A stretch of DNA of 33,602 nt from Bacteroidota bacterium (lineage in GTDB: Bacteria > Bacteroidota > Bacteroidia > Chitinophagales > Saprospiraceae): assembly GCA_006226345.1 (NCBI GenBank), contig SBHD01000130.1, forward strand, positions 1 to 33,602. Reading direction: 5' to 3'. This document shows positions 31,887 to 33,602 of the stretch, piece by piece. The notes below the pieces were generated by a model. It was not told where the DNA came from, searched no databases, and saw only the letters and a program-made list of their open reading frames with translations. Every line of letters starts with the position of its first letter. Positions within the stretch are counted from its first letter, which is position 1. The translations under genes were made by a program, and so were the position numbers.

Positions 31887-33596
31887 ATGTATTCGTACCT
31901 CACCTTTATTATTTGGCTTTTTTTTAGCATAAATATGACCGCACAAGTCCGTTTTGCCGTGCAGTACCTGCCAGCTGCAACTACAACGCCTTTGGATGGC
32001 CGCTTGCTGCTTCTTTTTTCCACGGACACAGAAAGCGAGCCCAGGTTTCAGGTCAATGAATCATTTCAGTCGGCTCAGGTATTCGGTGTGGATGTGGAGG
32101 AATGGAACGCCGGTCAGGACAAATGGATCACGGCGGATGCTTACGGCTACCCTGTCCGGGGCCTGGGCGATCTTCCGGCGGGCGTCTATAACGTTCAGGT
32201 GCTGTTTCACCGGTACGAAACCTTTCACCGGCAGGATGGCCATGTCGTTCGCATGCCTATGGACCGCGGTGAAGGGCAGCAATGGAACCGGGCGCCGGGC
32301 AACCTGTATTCCCAGCCGGTGCAAATCCGGTTTGACCCTGCACAAACCGAACCGTTCCGGATCGTGCTCGACCAGGTTATTCCTCCCATTGAACCACCGG
32401 CCGATACGAAGTATATCAAACATATCCGGATTCAAAGCAAACTGCTGACCGAATTCTGGGGGCGCCCCATGTACCTGGGCGCCCATGTATTGTTGCCGGA
32501 AGGTTTTGACGAACATCCCGATGTACACTACCCGCTGGCGGTGTTCCACGGGCATTTCCCGGCTGATTTTGGCGGATTCCGTGCGGAGCCGCCGGATCTC
32601 GGCCTCGAACCCGACTACAGCGAACGTTTTCGCCTGCATGGCTACAACCGTATCGTACAACAGGAGGCCTATGATTTTTATAAAATCTGGACGGGGCCGG
32701 ATTTTCCCCGGGTGCTGGCAGTAGAGATCCAACATCCCTGTCCGTTTTACGACGATTCGTATGCGGTCAATTCCGCCAATGTCGGTCCATATGGCGATGC
32801 GATCATGTATGAACTCATTCCCGAGATCGAACGCCGGTTCCGCGGTATTGGGGAAGGATGGGCCCGGTTGACCTATGGAGGCAGTACGGGCGGTTGGGAG
32901 GCGTTGGCCGTGCAGGTCTTCTACCCGGAAGCCTTCAATGGTTGTTATGCCGCCTGCCCGGACCCCGTGGATTTCCGGGCGTACATGACCGTCAACCTGT
33001 ATGAAGATAAAAACGCGTTTTACCGCCAGGGTCCCTTTGGTCAGGTCCCGCGTCCCAGCGCTCGGGACTACCTGGGACATGTATCTGCAACCATGAAAAG
33101 CGCCAACGATATGGAACGGGCGTTGGGCGACAAAAACCGCAGCGGACAGCAGCTACACATTTGGGAAGCAGTGTATTCACCTGTCGGGCCAGACGGGTAT
33201 CCGGCGTCAATTTGGGACAAGGAAACCGGTGCGGTCGACCCGGAAGTAGCAGCTTACTGGCGGGAAAATTACGATCTGTCTTATATGATCAAACGGGATT
33301 GGGCCCAGCTCGCTCCCAGGCTGCAGGGAAAGATCCATGTGTACTGCGGAGACATGGATAACTTCTACCTCAACAACGGAGTGTATTTGCTCGAAGAAGT
33401 ACTGAACGGTCTTGAACCGCCTTACCGGGGCGAAGTGGACTACGGCGACCGGGCCGAGCACTGCTGGAACGGCGATCACACGCAGCCCAATGCAATCAGC
33501 CGGCTGCGCTACCACCGGTATTTTATCCCGAAATGGACAGAGGAGTTGAAGCAACGGGCGCCGGAAGGCGCGGATCTGGAGTCGTGGAGATATTGA
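31887..33596 (+). CDS. Secreted alpha/beta hydrolase (putative esterase)
   Basis: 569 residues from the ATG at 31887, chosen because it gives a clean signal peptide, MYSYLTFIIWLFFSINMTAQ; an ATG at 31863 adds eight residues and the longest frame uses TTG. An N-terminal beta domain (about 20-190) precedes an esterase-type hydrolase. The nucleophile is Ser333 in YGGSTGGWEAL, the likely acid Asp489 or Asp491 in YCGDMDNFYLNNG, and the histidine His525 in RAEHCWNGDH. The layout is like the Esterase D/enterochelin-esterase group, but the substrate is unknown. The protein could hydrolyse esters outside the cell. Confidence 0.82.
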   Translation: MYSYLTFIIWLFFSINMTAQVRFAVQYLPAATTTPLDGRLLLLFSTDTESEPRFQVNESFQSAQVFGVDVEEWNAGQDKWITADAYGYPVRGLGDLPAGVYNVQVLFHRYETFHRQDGHVVRMPMDRGEGQQWNRAPGNLYSQPVQIRFDPAQTEPFRIVLDQVIPPIEPPADTKYIKHIRIQSKLLTEFWGRPMYLGAHVLLPEGFDEHPDVHYPLAVFHGHFPADFGGFRAEPPDLGLEPDYSERFRLHGYNRIVQQEAYDFYKIWTGPDFPRVLAVEIQHPCPFYDDSYAVNSANVGPYGDAIMYELIPEIERRFRGIGEGWARLTYGGSTGGWEALAVQVFYPEAFNGCYAACPDPVDFRAYMTVNLYEDKNAFYRQGPFGQVPRPSARDYLGHVSATMKSANDMERALGDKNRSGQQLHIWEAVYSPVGPDGYPASIWDKETGAVDPEVAAYWRENYDLSYMIKRDWAQLAPRLQGKIHVYCGDMDNFYLNNGVYLLEEVLNGLEPPYRGEVDYGDRAEHCWNGDHTQPNAISRLRYHRYFIPKWTEELKQRAPEGADLESWRY

Positions 33597-33602
33597 ATGG
33601 GT

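Noticed and set aside
32061-33080. 339-codon open frame on the minus strand over the secreted hydrolase
   Set aside because: Antisense to a gene with signal peptide and catalytic triad; composition and motifs look random.

Overview
The window reads as chromosomal DNA from a member of the Bacteroidota, most likely the Saprospiria/Chitinophagia side of the phylum. Signs are a secreted protein with SprB-type repeats and a type IX secretion (T9SS) sorting tail, DUF4293 and DUF1684 proteins, a bacillithiol BshA, GldM-like proteins, several perfect TAnnTTTG -7 promoter octamers, and starts without Shine-Dalgarno sequences. The rank below phylum is inference. No tRNA, rRNA or CRISPR array was seen, and no gene-free stretch exceeds about 265 bases.

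Left part (1-9400): the 3' end of an S9 oligopeptidase, then creD, then two divergent dipeptidyl-peptidase IV paralogues that share a 244-bp promoter region. After them come a stand-alone HsdR-N-like nuclease domain, a YegS-type lipid kinase and a DUF4293 membrane protein. Secreted peptide degradation is the theme.

Centre (9341-20361): an iscS - small ORF - iscU - iscA operon with a clear terminator runs leftwards. Divergent from it is a methylmalonyl-CoA mutase small subunit that stops early and has no large subunit beside it. Next is a 1419-residue T9SS cargo protein with a gingipain-like N-terminal fold and nine SprB repeats. It is followed by an unknown secreted protein, a free-standing McrB-type N-terminal domain, a GT2 glycosyltransferase and a 56-residue basic small ORF.

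Right-centre (20456-25847), the most unusual part: a REP-associated tyrosine transposase (RAYT) lies between two copies of a strictly built palindromic element, and a third copy sits 2 kb upstream. Each copy is an inverted pair of [19-nt palindrome - 9 nt - 19-nt palindrome] around a variable core, and every outer palindrome is preceded by GTAC or GTAG. In two copies the GTAG supplies the stop codon of the neighbouring gene (an efflux adaptor and bshA). In the third, the element ends directly at the start codon of a porphobilinogen-deaminase-like gene that has lost its key catalytic residues.

Right part (25848-33602): a translationally coupled pair of paralogous GldM-like membrane proteins, lower in GC than its surroundings, is bounded by two hairpins that share an arm motif. 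Then come DUF1684, an orphan MacB-type permease, a SAM methyltransferase with a PCCH motif, a small membrane protein and a secreted alpha/beta hydrolase.
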